Assembly (NCBI GenBank): GCA_913020295.1
Contig: CAJWAA010000016.1
Coordinates: forward strand, 1-57,357
DNA: 57,357 nt
Source of the DNA: an uncultured Flavobacteriaceae bacterium
GTDB taxonomy: Bacteria > Bacteroidota > Bacteroidia > Flavobacteriales > Flavobacteriaceae
Direction: 5' to 3'
This document shows, piece by piece, positions 8,902 through 17,490 of the stretch. Each line of letters starts with the position of its first letter. Positions within the stretch are counted from its first letter, which is position 1. The position numbers and the translations under genes are program-made. The notes below the pieces were generated by a model that ran no database searches, was not told the origin of the DNA, and was given only the letters and a program-made list of their open reading frames with translations.

Positions 8902-9730
8902 GTTTAGTAAAATAGGCAGCGACCCAATTTTTTTTTTCTAAATTACGAATAAATCTAAATCCCTCTCTTTGACAAGCATTTTGAATCATACCCAAATCTT
9001 CAAAATAAAAACCACTCAACAATAAGTCCCCTTCCGGAACTAAAATATGCCCATAATCACTAATTTGTTCCAGAAGCACATTGCGATTGATATTGGCTAA
9101 AACCATGTCGAAAGTATTTTTCAGTGGAACGGTATTGTTCAATTCTGTTTTGGACTTAAGACATTGATTTAATTCCAAATTCTCTTGAGTATTTTCTACA
9201 CACCAAGGGTCCTTGTCCACAGCAAGAACAGACTTCGCCCCCTTTTTTTCTGCCAAAATACCCAAAACTCCAGTACCTGTACCCATATCCAAGACACTTT
9301 TGTTGTTTAAGTTAAGATCCAATAAAAAGGAAATCATCATCTGAGTCGTTTCATGATGTCCGGTGCCAAAACTCATTTTGGGTGTGATCACCAATTCGTA
9401 TTCTACCTTTTCAGGGGGATGGAAATCAGTCCTAACCACGCAACGCTCCCCTACCCTTGTGGGTGAAAAATTCTCTTCCCACCGACGGTTCCAATTTTGT
9501 GGAGGGATGACTTTGGTTTCCAATTTAATAATAAGCCCTTGAATGTCAAAAACATCTATTTGTAAAAAATCTTTTTCCCGAAAATCATTTTTAGGGATAT
9601 AAGCCCTGAAACCATAAGGACTGTAGACAAAACTTTCAAAACCCAACAAGCCCATTTGAGCAATCATAACATCTCGCCAAGGGTCTTTTGGGGTGAGCCT
9701 AAGATCGATTTCTAAATAGGCTACCGCCAT
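8894..9730 (-). CDS. prmA: Ribosomal protein L11 methyltransferase PrmA
   Basis: An S-adenosylmethionine-dependent methyltransferase that trimethylates ribosomal protein L11. The 278-residue protein has the two-domain PrmA layout: an N-terminal substrate-binding part (residues ~1-100), then the methyltransferase core with SFGTGHHETT (about 128-137), the SAM loop VLDMGTGTGVLGILA, an acidic AVDKDPW and the catalytic MVLANINRNV. It sits directly between tpiA (ATG at 9730 abuts the tpiA stop) and clpS, an order common in Flavobacteria. Confidence 0.95.
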   Translation of the reverse strand: MAVAYLEIDLRLTPKDPWRDVMIAQMGLLGFESFVYSPYGFRAYIPKNDFREKDFLQIDVFDIQGLIIKLETKVIPPQNWNRRWEENFSPTRVGERCVVRTDFHPPEKVEYELVITPKMSFGTGHHETTQMMISFLLDLNLNNKSVLDMGTGTGVLGILAEKKGAKSVLAVDKDPWCVENTQENLELNQCLKSKTELNNTVPLKNTFDMVLANINRNVLLEQISDYGHILVPEGDLLLSGFYFEDLGMIQNACQREGFRFIRNLEKKNWVAAYFTKHE

Positions 9731-10480
9731 TTATACCGATTGAATAATGGAAGCAAAATCTTCTACATTCAGTGCGGAACCACCGATCAGTCCTCCGTCC
9801 ACGTCAGGTTGAGAAAAAATAGCCGATGCATTTGCTGGTTTTACACTTCCTCCGTAGAGAATAGGAACTGAATCTGCTAGATTCTGATCGTATTTTAAAG
9901 AAATCAGACCTCTGATAAAAGCGTGCATTTCTTGTGCCTGTTCTGGTGACGCAGTCTCCCCTGTTCCTATAGCCCATACTGGCTCATAAGCCAAAATAAT
10001 CTTGGACCACCTTGAGGGTTTCAAACCAAAAAGAGCTGTTTCCAATTGAGTTCGGACCACTTCAAAATGACATTCCTTTTTACGCTCCTCGAGCTCCTCA
10101 CCAAAGCAAAAAACAACTTCCATATCATGTCTAAGTGCCGTTTCAACTTTTTTCTTTAAGACAGAATCAGTTTCATTATAATAGGCTCTGCGCTCTGAGT
10201 GTCCCAAAATAACTTTATTAATATTGATACTTTGCAACATCCTAGCAGAAATTTCTCCCGTGTAAGCGCCTGACTCGGCAGCATTCATGTTTTGGGCCAA
10301 GACCTCAATAGTAGCTCCTTGGGTCAACTTCTCTGCCTGGACCAAATGGGTATGTGCAGGAGCGATCATTACCCTGACATCTGTTGAAAAACTTAAGAGT
10401 TTGAGAGATTCGATCAACTCAGCCGTTTCTTGCTTGTTGTTATTCATTTTCCAATTTCCCGCTACAATTTTTTTTCTCAT
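9731..10480 (-). CDS. tpiA: Triose-phosphate isomerase
   Basis: Interconverts dihydroxyacetone phosphate and glyceraldehyde 3-phosphate in glycolysis and gluconeogenesis. The 249-residue TIM barrel shows AGNWKMN (catalytic Lys, residues 7-13), GHSERR with the catalytic His near residue 96, AYEPVWAIGTG with the catalytic Glu near 168, and the phosphate-gripping YGGSV near 213. All active-site residues are present. It starts 11 bases after the permease stop and abuts prmA, so it belongs to the same transcript. Confidence 0.97.
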   Translation of the reverse strand: MRKKIVAGNWKMNNNKQETAELIESLKLLSFSTDVRVMIAPAHTHLVQAEKLTQGATIEVLAQNMNAAESGAYTGEISARMLQSININKVILGHSERRAYYNETDSVLKKKVETALRHDMEVVFCFGEELEERKKECHFEVVRTQLETALFGLKPSRWSKIILAYEPVWAIGTGETASPEQAQEMHAFIRGLISLKYDQNLADSVPILYGGSVKPANASAIFSQPDVDGGLIGGSALNVEDFASIIQSV

Positions 10481-10491
10481 AATATAATTAG

Positions 10492-11568
10492 TTATTGTAA
10501 TTTAACTTGTGGATCAAGTTTTGCGTAGATAAAATCCACCAACAAATTGATTAAAATAAATAGACTTGATAATGTTAGGACAATTCCGATAATGACAGGG
10601 ATATCTAGAGTGTTGAGTGCCGTTACAATTTCCTTACCCATCCCCTTCCATCCAAAAATGTATTCGACAAAGACAGCCCCAGCAAGTAAGGAGGCAAACC
10701 AACCCGAAATTACGGTAACAACAGGATTTAAGGCATTTTTGATTCCATGCTTATAGATTACATGATAGGTTGACAATCCTTTGGAGTAGGCGGTCTTAAT
10801 ATAATCTTGAGACAAGACCTCGAGTAAACTACTGCGCATTAATTGAATGATTACTGCTATAGGACGAATACCCAAAACTATAGCTGGAAGTACAAGGTTT
10901 TTTAATTGTAATTCGCGTCCCTCACCAAAATCATCTATTTCATAGAGACTTCCGCTCATCTCAAGTCCTGTATAACCGTGATATAAAAACCCAAAGAACC
11001 AAGAAAAAATTATAGCACTAAAAAAAGACGGTACACTCATACCCAAAGTACTGACGAACTGCAACCACCTATCAATCCATGTGTTGTGAAGTAGAGTGGC
11101 TACAATTCCCAATACGACGCCTAAAATGATGGCAATAAAAATCGAAGACACTGCCAAAATAAAAGTATTGGAAAAGGTTTCCGTAATTACAGTAGAAACT
11201 TTTTTACCTCTTTTTTGATAAGAAGTTCTTAAATAGGGCCATTTGAAGGTTAAAACATAGTGATTATTTTGGATCAGTGGAAATGCACTATATTTATCTC
11301 TTGAAAAATATGACAAATCACCTTCATCGGTTGAGTGAATTGATAATGGTGACAAATCATTGAGATAGAGTAAATATTGTCTTGAAACTGGAAGGTCAAA
11401 TCCATATTTTTTGTTCACCAGAGCCAACTGTTCACTACTTTCATTTTGACCTAACATCATTTGAGCAGGATCACCCGGTAAGACATTAAAAAGAAAAAAA
11501 ACCAAGCTTACCACGCCCAAAAGGGTCAAAAAAGCATAAAAAAATTTTGATAGCAATTTCCTTAACAT
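10492..11568 (-). CDS. Peptide/nickel-type ABC transporter permease (DppB/OppB family), without partner genes here
   Basis: A 358-residue inner membrane protein. The N-terminus LLGVVSLVFFLFNVLPGDPA is the DppB/OppB signature; a long periplasmic stretch (about residues 65-130) precedes five further membrane segments and the cytoplasmic EAA loop (YIKTAYSKGLS, about residue 238). It would need a second permease, two ATPases and a binding protein, none of which is in this window. It sits between DUF1599 (which abuts its start) and tpiA. The periplasmic insert is longer than in E. coli DppB, as far as I can judge. Substrate unknown. Confidence 0.88.
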   Translation of the reverse strand: MLRKLLSKFFYAFLTLLGVVSLVFFLFNVLPGDPAQMMLGQNESSEQLALVNKKYGFDLPVSRQYLLYLNDLSPLSIHSTDEGDLSYFSRDKYSAFPLIQNNHYVLTFKWPYLRTSYQKRGKKVSTVITETFSNTFILAVSSIFIAIILGVVLGIVATLLHNTWIDRWLQFVSTLGMSVPSFFSAIIFSWFFGFLYHGYTGLEMSGSLYEIDDFGEGRELQLKNLVLPAIVLGIRPIAVIIQLMRSSLLEVLSQDYIKTAYSKGLSTYHVIYKHGIKNALNPVVTVISGWFASLLAGAVFVEYIFGWKGMGKEIVTALNTLDIPVIIGIVLTLSSLFILINLLVDFIYAKLDPQVKLQ

Positions 11569-12174
11569 CTATTTTTCAAAATCCTTGAGGTGAATTAAAG
11601 CAAAAACAGCATAATTGATAATGTCTTGGTAGTTGGCATCAATACCCTCACTGACAATTGTTTTACCATCATTTCCTTCAATTTGCTTGACTCGCATCAA
11701 TTTTTGTAAAATCAGATCGGTGAGAGAACTTACTCTCATATCACGCCAAGCCTCACCATAGTCGTGATTTTTGGCCATCATCAACTCAAAAACCACCGCT
11801 GCTTGTTTTTCATAATGATGCAAGGCATCTTCACTATCCAGATCCGGGGTATCAGAGACTCCTAACTCAATTTGAATTAAAGCCATCAGGGAATAATTTA
11901 TGATACCGATAAACTCAGAAGCTTCACCCTCATCCACTTTTCGGTCGGGATTGGTTTGTAAACCTCTAATTCTTTGTGCCTTTATGAAAATTTGATCCGT
12001 TAATGAAGAGAGCCGAAGAATACGCCAAGCACTTCCATAGTCAACCATTTTTTTTGCAAAAAGAGACTTACAATTCTTCATTATCTCATGATACTGTTCA
12101 GGGGTGGATCTCATAGGTTTACTTATATTTGAAGTAAATTTCGATAAATTTTTTAACTCTGTAAAGAGCATCAT
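11569..12174 (-). CDS. DUF1599 protein with two internal repeats
   Basis: A soluble protein of 201 residues (181 if the ATG at 12114 is the true start; the first 20 residues look poorly conserved). It holds two copies of one module. FAKKMVDYGSAWRILRLSSL in the first half is echoed by MAKNHDYGEAWRDMRVSSL in the second, each followed by TD, a Lys/Arg-rich helix and an INYxxxALI segment. This matches DUF1599, whose function is unknown to me; the helical Asp-rich layout recalls nucleotide-pyrophosphohydrolase-like folds, but no catalytic claim is made. It is divergent from folP and first in the seven-gene operon running to bshB1. Confidence 0.85.
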   Translation of the reverse strand: MMLFTELKNLSKFTSNISKPMRSTPEQYHEIMKNCKSLFAKKMVDYGSAWRILRLSSLTDQIFIKAQRIRGLQTNPDRKVDEGEASEFIGIINYSLMALIQIELGVSDTPDLDSEDALHHYEKQAAVVFELMMAKNHDYGEAWRDMRVSSLTDLILQKLMRVKQIEGNDGKTIVSEGIDANYQDIINYAVFALIHLKDFEK

Positions 12175-12204
12175 TAAAAGTTTGATAACATTTTAGGCTT
12201 CAGC

Positions 12205-13026
12205 ATGACCATCAATCTTAAAGGTGAATTAATTGACCTAATACAACCCAAAATTATGGGGATATTAAATTTGACACCTAATTCTTTTTATGATGGTGGC
12301 CAATTTAATGTTTTGGATCGAGCGTTAGAGCAAACGGAAAAAATGATTTATGAAGGGGCTTTTATCATTGATCTAGGGGCTTGTAGCACCAAACCCGGAG
12401 CAAAAGAAATCAGTGAGGATGAGGAGAAAAAAAGACTCTACCCCATATTGGAAAAACTTATTGAAAAATTTCCCAAACAACATTTTTCCATCGATACATA
12501 TCGATCCTCTGTTGCAGCAGGAAGTCTTGACAGGGGTGCTTCAATGATTAACGATATTTCAGGTGGTCAGTTTGATCCCCTAATGATGAAAACCGTTGGA
12601 GAATTCAACGTGCCTTATGTATTGATGCATATTTTAGGTACTCCAAAAGAGATGCAAAAAAATCCCAAATACAAAAATATTGTTCAGGAAGTTTTATATT
12701 ACTTTTCTGAAAGTGTACAAAATGCCTACAGTTATGGCATTAATGATGTAATTATCGATCCAGGTTTTGGCTTTGGAAAAACCTTGGAACATAACTTTGA
12801 GTTATTGAAAAACTTGGATTTATTCAAAAGCCTTGAACTTCCAATCTTAGTCGGGATATCGAGAAAATCTATGATCTACAAGAAACTTGGTATTTCACCC
12901 GATGAAGCCCTTAACGGAACCACCGTACTAAATACTCTGGCTTTGCTCAAGGGGGTAAATATACTCAGAGTTCACGATGTTAAACAAACCAAAGAATCAA
13001 TCGATTTATTGCAAGCACTGCAATAG
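12205..13026 (+). CDS. folP: Dihydropteroate synthase
   Basis: Condenses 4-aminobenzoate with hydroxymethyl-dihydropterin pyrophosphate in folate synthesis. The 273-residue TIM barrel has the two family signatures IMGILNLTPNSFYDGG (residues ~17-32) and IDLGACSTKPGA (about 55-66), plus SIDTYRSSVA, MINDISGGQ and the C-terminal GISRKSMI phosphate loop. It is followed 27 bases downstream by cdaA, a conserved flavobacterial pairing, with DUF1599 divergent upstream. Confidence 0.96.
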   Translation: MTINLKGELIDLIQPKIMGILNLTPNSFYDGGQFNVLDRALEQTEKMIYEGAFIIDLGACSTKPGAKEISEDEEKKRLYPILEKLIEKFPKQHFSIDTYRSSVAAGSLDRGASMINDISGGQFDPLMMKTVGEFNVPYVLMHILGTPKEMQKNPKYKNIVQEVLYYFSESVQNAYSYGINDVIIDPGFGFGKTLEHNFELLKNLDLFKSLELPILVGISRKSMIYKKLGISPDEALNGTTVLNTLALLKGVNILRVHDVKQTKESIDLLQALQ

Positions 13027-13053
13027 TTTCATAATTTTACAAAAATAGGTACA

Positions 13054-13842
13054 TTGAATAAATTCGATTTTCTGAACATCACCTTCATTGACATCGTTGA
13101 CATGTTTCTGGTAGCCTTGCTTTTATTTTATGCATATCGCCTAGTTAAAGGAACGGTCGCCATCAATATTTTTCTAGGAATAGTTATATTTTATGTCATT
13201 TGGAAGTTGACAGACATCCTGAACTTGGATGTCTTAAGTAACATACTGGGTAAATTCATCAGTGTTGGTTTTTTTGCCCTTATCGTAGTCTTTCAACAAG
13301 AAATCAGAAAATTTTTACTCTTGATAGGATCGACCAATTTTGGCTCTCGTCGAAATGTCATACGTTATTTCAATTTTCTTAACCAAGATCAAGGATTATT
13401 AAAGTTAGATCTTACATCCATATTGAGCGCTTGCAATAAAATGGCCAACGAAAAAACTGGGGCAATAATAGTTTTTGAAAGAGAAAACAGTCTCGAATTT
13501 TTAAAGAATACAGGTGACGAAGCCAATATAGAAATAAGTGCACAAATTTTAGAAACAATATTTTTTAAAAACAGTCCCCTTCATGATGGAGCCATTATTG
13601 TGAAAAATAATTTTATCAAAGCAACGCGTGTTGTTCTACCTGTCTCTGAATCTACTTCTATACCCACTAGGTTTGGACTTCGCCACAGAGCAGCCATTGG
13701 AGTAAGTGAAAAAACAGATGCTGTCGTACTGGTAATTTCAGAACAAACCGGAAAAATATCCTACATAAAAGATGGCGAATTTTGTAAGTTCAAAAATATC
13801 GAAGAACTCCGTCGAATACTCACCGATGATCTTTCACTATAG
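13054..13842 (+). CDS. cdaA: Diadenylate cyclase CdaA (c-di-AMP synthase)
   Basis: Makes cyclic di-AMP from two ATP. The 262-residue protein has three N-terminal membrane helices (residues ~12-90) followed by a DAC domain with the required motifs HDGAIIV (near 181) and GLRHRAAIGVSE (near 213). It starts with TTG at 13054, where the first membrane segment begins; no ATG lies nearby in frame. c-di-AMP controls potassium and osmotic balance in other bacteria. Coupling to folP is seen here, but the usual cdaR and glmM partners are absent. The stop lies two bases from the convergent ABC exporter stop. Confidence 0.95.
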   Translation: MNKFDFLNITFIDIVDMFLVALLLFYAYRLVKGTVAINIFLGIVIFYVIWKLTDILNLDVLSNILGKFISVGFFALIVVFQQEIRKFLLLIGSTNFGSRRNVIRYFNFLNQDQGLLKLDLTSILSACNKMANEKTGAIIVFERENSLEFLKNTGDEANIEISAQILETIFFKNSPLHDGAIIVKNNFIKATRVVLPVSESTSIPTRFGLRHRAAIGVSEKTDAVVLVISEQTGKISYIKDGEFCKFKNIEELRRILTDDLSL

Positions 13843-13843
13843 A

Positions 13844-15607
13844 TCAAACAGCTATTTCCAAGAATTGAACTTTATACAATTGAGCGTAAAAACCATCTTT
13901 GATATTCAACAGTTCTTTATGTGTTCCTTGCTCTACAATACGACCTGAATCCATTACAACTATTCTATCAGCATTTTTGATGGTTGATAAGCGGTGTGCG
14001 ATCATAACGGATGTTTTGTTAGAGGTTATTTTATTGATAGCATTTTTGATCAAATCTTCTGAATGAGTATCGATAGAAGAAGTAGCCTCATCCAAAATCA
14101 ACACACTAGGGTTAGCAATATAAACTCTCAAAAAAGCTATCAACTGTCGCTGACCTGATGAGAGCATTACCCCACGCTCCTTGACATTATAATCATATCC
14201 TCCTGGAAGAGATTCTATAAATTCATGTACTCCTATCTGTTTGGCCGCTTTATAAACCATCACTCTGGTGACGTCCGGATTATAGAGGGTAATGTTATTG
14301 AATATGGAATCGGCGAACAAAAATACATCCTGAAGAACAATACCTACATGCCTTCGTAAGGATTTGAGCTTAAAATCTTTAATTGATCTATTGTCCAAAC
14401 TGATTTCCCCTTTTTCAAATTCATAGAAACGTGAGATCAGGTTGATTAGGGTGGATTTACCTGCACCAGTAGCCCCGACAATTGCAATTTTTTCTCCCGA
14501 TTGAATTTCCAAATCAATCGAATGAATAACTTCCTCCCCTGGTATGTAGGAAAAACTCAGATCCTTGATTGAAATTTTACCTTCAATTTTTTGAGGATTC
14601 AATTCGCCATTATCAATAATTTGACTTTCGGTATTGATGATCTTAAATATGCGGTCTGTAGCAACCATTCCCATTTGAAGAGTATTAAACTTATCTGCAA
14701 TATGGCGCAAAGGACGAAATAGCATTTGGGACATCTGTATAAACAAAAAAATGGTACCCATAGAAATAAAGTCTCCTACTGCTATATTCAAACCTCCATA
14801 CCAGACCAATAAGCCCAGTGTGATAGAAGAGGAAATTTCGGCAACCGGAAAGAAAATGGAATTGTACCAGACGGTTTTCAACCAAGCTTTCTTGTGATTT
14901 TCATTTATGGAAACAAAATGGTCATATTCAATTTTTTCTCTATGAAACAATTGGATGATTTGCATGCCGGTAATCCTCTCCTGAACAAATGAATTTAAGT
15001 TGGCCACCTGAGAACGAACTTCTTCAAAAGCAGACTTCATCGATTGCTGAAAAAGTCTTGTCGCATATAATATAATTGGAAGGATTGAAAAGACAATCAA
15101 AGAAAGTTCCCAATTAAAAATAAGCATAATAACAGCAACCACAGCCATTTTAAGCAAATCAGCGATGATCATAAACAAACCTTGTGAAAAAATACTAGCA
15201 ATTGTCTCTATGTCGTTTACGGCTCTAGTAACAAGTCTACCTACGGAGGATCGGTCAAAGTAAGCCATTTTAAAGCCAACAATCTTTCGGAACAAAACTA
15301 CTCTTAAGTCTTGAATTACATTCTGCCCCAGCAAATTGGCAAAATAAACAAACAAAAATTGAAAAACAACCTCAGAAAATAATGTGACTAGCATCATTCC
15401 GATCATGAAAACCATTCCGTTATAATCCATCAAACGGATATAATCATCGACTGTAATTTTTAACAAATAAGGTGTCAGAGAAGAAAATCCCGCCAGCAGT
15501 ATGGCGGAAGTCAAAACAAAATAATAGATTTTATTGTATGGTTTTACAAAGACCATCAACTTTGAAAACAATTTAAGATCAAAAAAATTTCCTTTTTCCG
15601 TTTTCAT
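13844..15607 (-). CDS. ABC exporter, MsbA-like half transporter (membrane domain plus ATPase)
   Basis: A 587-residue half transporter that should work as a homodimer or heterodimer in the inner membrane. Residues ~20-320 hold six membrane helices with the exporter coupling segment FDRSSVGRLVTRAVNDIETI. The ATPase domain follows with Walker A GATGAGKST (about 377), signature LSSGQRQ (about 481), Walker B VLILDEATSSID and the H-loop MIAHRLSTI. The family covers lipid A flippases, drug exporters and peptide exporters; the substrate cannot be read here. The start overlaps the truA stop by one base (TGATG), so it is co-translated with truA. Confidence 0.9.
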   Translation of the reverse strand: MKTEKGNFFDLKLFSKLMVFVKPYNKIYYFVLTSAILLAGFSSLTPYLLKITVDDYIRLMDYNGMVFMIGMMLVTLFSEVVFQFLFVYFANLLGQNVIQDLRVVLFRKIVGFKMAYFDRSSVGRLVTRAVNDIETIASIFSQGLFMIIADLLKMAVVAVIMLIFNWELSLIVFSILPIILYATRLFQQSMKSAFEEVRSQVANLNSFVQERITGMQIIQLFHREKIEYDHFVSINENHKKAWLKTVWYNSIFFPVAEISSSITLGLLVWYGGLNIAVGDFISMGTIFLFIQMSQMLFRPLRHIADKFNTLQMGMVATDRIFKIINTESQIIDNGELNPQKIEGKISIKDLSFSYIPGEEVIHSIDLEIQSGEKIAIVGATGAGKSTLINLISRFYEFEKGEISLDNRSIKDFKLKSLRRHVGIVLQDVFLFADSIFNNITLYNPDVTRVMVYKAAKQIGVHEFIESLPGGYDYNVKERGVMLSSGQRQLIAFLRVYIANPSVLILDEATSSIDTHSEDLIKNAINKITSNKTSVMIAHRLSTIKNADRIVVMDSGRIVEQGTHKELLNIKDGFYAQLYKVQFLEIAV

Positions 15608-16365
15608 CAGTTTATGAATATATTTTGTGGATACTCAATATGATCAAGGTACAGTCCATGCGCAGGAACAGAAAAACCCGCCTGGCCTCTGTCTTTACTT
15701 TTTATCAAATTATCCATCTCTTGAACTTCTCTTTTTTTGTAGCCAACCTCTAAAAGTGTTCCAACAATGGCCCGAACCATGTTTCTTAAAAATCTATTAG
15801 CAGAGATATAAAAAGTTATAGAACAGCCTTCTTGATTCCACTCTGCTTTTTTTACATCACAAAGAAAAGTTTTTACATCGGTATTTGACCTCGAAAAACA
15901 TTTAAAATCCTGATGTAAAAGAAGGATTTTTGCTGCTTGATTCATCAGGTCAATATCGGGTCTCTTTTTCAGGTAATAGTGTAATTGTCGATTAAATGGA
16001 TCTTTGACCATGCTAATGTGGTACTTGTAAGCTCGTTCTGTTGCATCAAACCGAGCATGTGAAGTGGGTTGAACCGCTCTGATTTCTTTTATTGAAATAT
16101 CATCCTGCAAAAAACCATTTAGAAGGAAAACTAGTTCTTCAGGATTTTTAATATCATTTTTTACATCAAAATGTGCAAACATCTGTCGAGCATGAACACC
16201 CGTATCAGTTCTTCCTGCACCCGTCAAACTGACACTCTCTCTAGTAAGTTTAGTGAATGCATCCTCCAAAACCTGCTGAACACTTGTAGCATTTGATTGT
16301 CTCTGCCACCCATGATAAGCTGATCCTTCATAAGCCAACTCAACAAAATATCTAAAAAATTCCAT
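15607..16365 (-). CDS. truA: tRNA pseudouridine(38-40) synthase TruA
   Basis: Isomerises uridines 38-40 in the anticodon arm of tRNAs. The 252-residue protein has the catalytic motif GAGRTDTGVHARQ (Asp near residue 53), the early ELAYEGSAYHGWQRQ strand, and the C-terminal FLRNMVRAIVGTL and GYKKREVQEM motifs. The start at 16365 (MEFFRYFVEL) matches family N-termini; an upstream in-frame ATG at 16428 adds unrelated sequence. Coupled with the ABC exporter; divergent from the phosphoesterase. Confidence 0.95.
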   Translation of the reverse strand: MEFFRYFVELAYEGSAYHGWQRQSNATSVQQVLEDAFTKLTRESVSLTGAGRTDTGVHARQMFAHFDVKNDIKNPEELVFLLNGFLQDDISIKEIRAVQPTSHARFDATERAYKYHISMVKDPFNRQLHYYLKKRPDIDLMNQAAKILLLHQDFKCFSRSNTDVKTFLCDVKKAEWNQEGCSITFYISANRFLRNMVRAIVGTLLEVGYKKREVQEMDNLIKSKDRGQAGFSVPAHGLYLDHIEYPQNIFIN

Positions 16366-16456
16366 TTTAAAAACAAATATATTGTTTACAAAAGAAAACA
16401 GCATTGGTTTCATAAGGGGAAAATTCAAATATCTTTGATTTAATAATTTAAAAAAA

Positions 16457-16975
16457 ATGAAAAAAATCCTGCTGCTATCTGATACCCATGGCTATTTGGA
16501 TCCGAAAGTCCACAAATACATCAATGGTGTGGATGAAGTATGGCATGCTGGAGACATAGGAACTACTTCTGTGACAGATGAAATCTCAAAATTTAAAACA
16601 CTTAAAGGGGTTTATGGAAATATTGATGGTCATGAACTGAGAAATCTATTTCCAGAATATCAAATATTTATCTGCCAAGGGGTAAAAGTTCTGATTACAC
16701 ACATTGGAGGCTACCCAGGAAGATACAATGCAAGGGTGAAAAAACTTATTAATAAGGAAAAACCAGAGCTATATGTTTGTGGGCACTCTCACATCCTTAA
16801 AGTAATGTATGATAGCAAAAACAAACTTTTACACATGAATCCAGGTGCTTGCGGGATTCAAGGATTTCATAGATTAAAGACAATGTTGAGATTTGAACTC
16901 AATAGAGGAAAAATAGAAAATATAGAGGCAATAGAATTAGGCAAACGTGAAGCAATTATCGCAAGCGATCTATAG
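16457..16975 (+). CDS. YfcE/MJ0936-type metallophosphoesterase
   Basis: A 172-residue calcineurin-like phosphodiesterase. The metal ligands are all visible: LLSDTHG at the N-terminus, HAGDIG near residue 31, YGNIDG (the Asn) near 55, THIGGYPGRY near 79 and CGHSH near 111. This small subclass (YfcE-like) hydrolyses model phosphodiesters with two divalent metals; the natural substrate is unknown. Its last 20 bases overlap the end of the convergent DUF4293 gene. Confidence 0.93.
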   Translation: MKKILLLSDTHGYLDPKVHKYINGVDEVWHAGDIGTTSVTDEISKFKTLKGVYGNIDGHELRNLFPEYQIFICQGVKVLITHIGGYPGRYNARVKKLINKEKPELYVCGHSHILKVMYDSKNKLLHMNPGACGIQGFHRLKTMLRFELNRGKIENIEAIELGKREAIIASDL

Positions 16976-17348
16976 AACGTATCAAATCCTCGTCCTTTTT
17001 TATAGCATTACTGCTTAATAAAAGAAAAATCAAAATCAAAATGGGTTTTGCTAGCCAAGGTAAAAGAGCTTCAAGATCATTTGTATTATAAATCTCGTAA
17101 ATCAATCCAATTACGGCTAGAATTTGAAAAAAATAGTGAAGGCGATTCAAAGACAATTGTGTTTTTCTTCTTTTAAACAGAATCAACGCCAATGTTGAGA
17201 GACCTACAGTCAATACAAAATAAATTTTTAATACTACTGGAGTTAGCAAACCAAAACCAATAAATTCCTTAGGAGTAAATAAAAAAAAACCAAAAATGGC
17301 AACAATTGATATCATTAATAAATAAATTGTCTGAATCCGTTGGATCAT
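16956..17348 (-). CDS. DUF4293 small integral membrane protein
   Basis: A 130-residue protein beginning MIQRIQTIYLLMISIVAIFG, diagnostic of the Bacteroidota-specific DUF4293 family, with four predicted membrane helices (residues ~6-22, 35-58, 71-87 and 94-113) and a charged tail. No function is known. It is divergent from rho; this small membrane gene next to rho is a common flavobacterial arrangement. Confidence 0.88.
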   Translation of the reverse strand: MIQRIQTIYLLMISIVAIFGFFLFTPKEFIGFGLLTPVVLKIYFVLTVGLSTLALILFKRRKTQLSLNRLHYFFQILAVIGLIYEIYNTNDLEALLPWLAKPILILIFLLLSSNAIKKDEDLIRSIDRLR

Positions 17349-17490
17349 TGGCTAAAATTATAAAAACTTAAGTTTTTTGTTTAAAATTTCAATTTAGAAA
17401 TAAAATTTGTAATATTGTCATATAGATGTCCTAAAGCCCCATTCTTTCTAATACCTTTTTTTATTCCACATATTCATATAATCTCATCAG

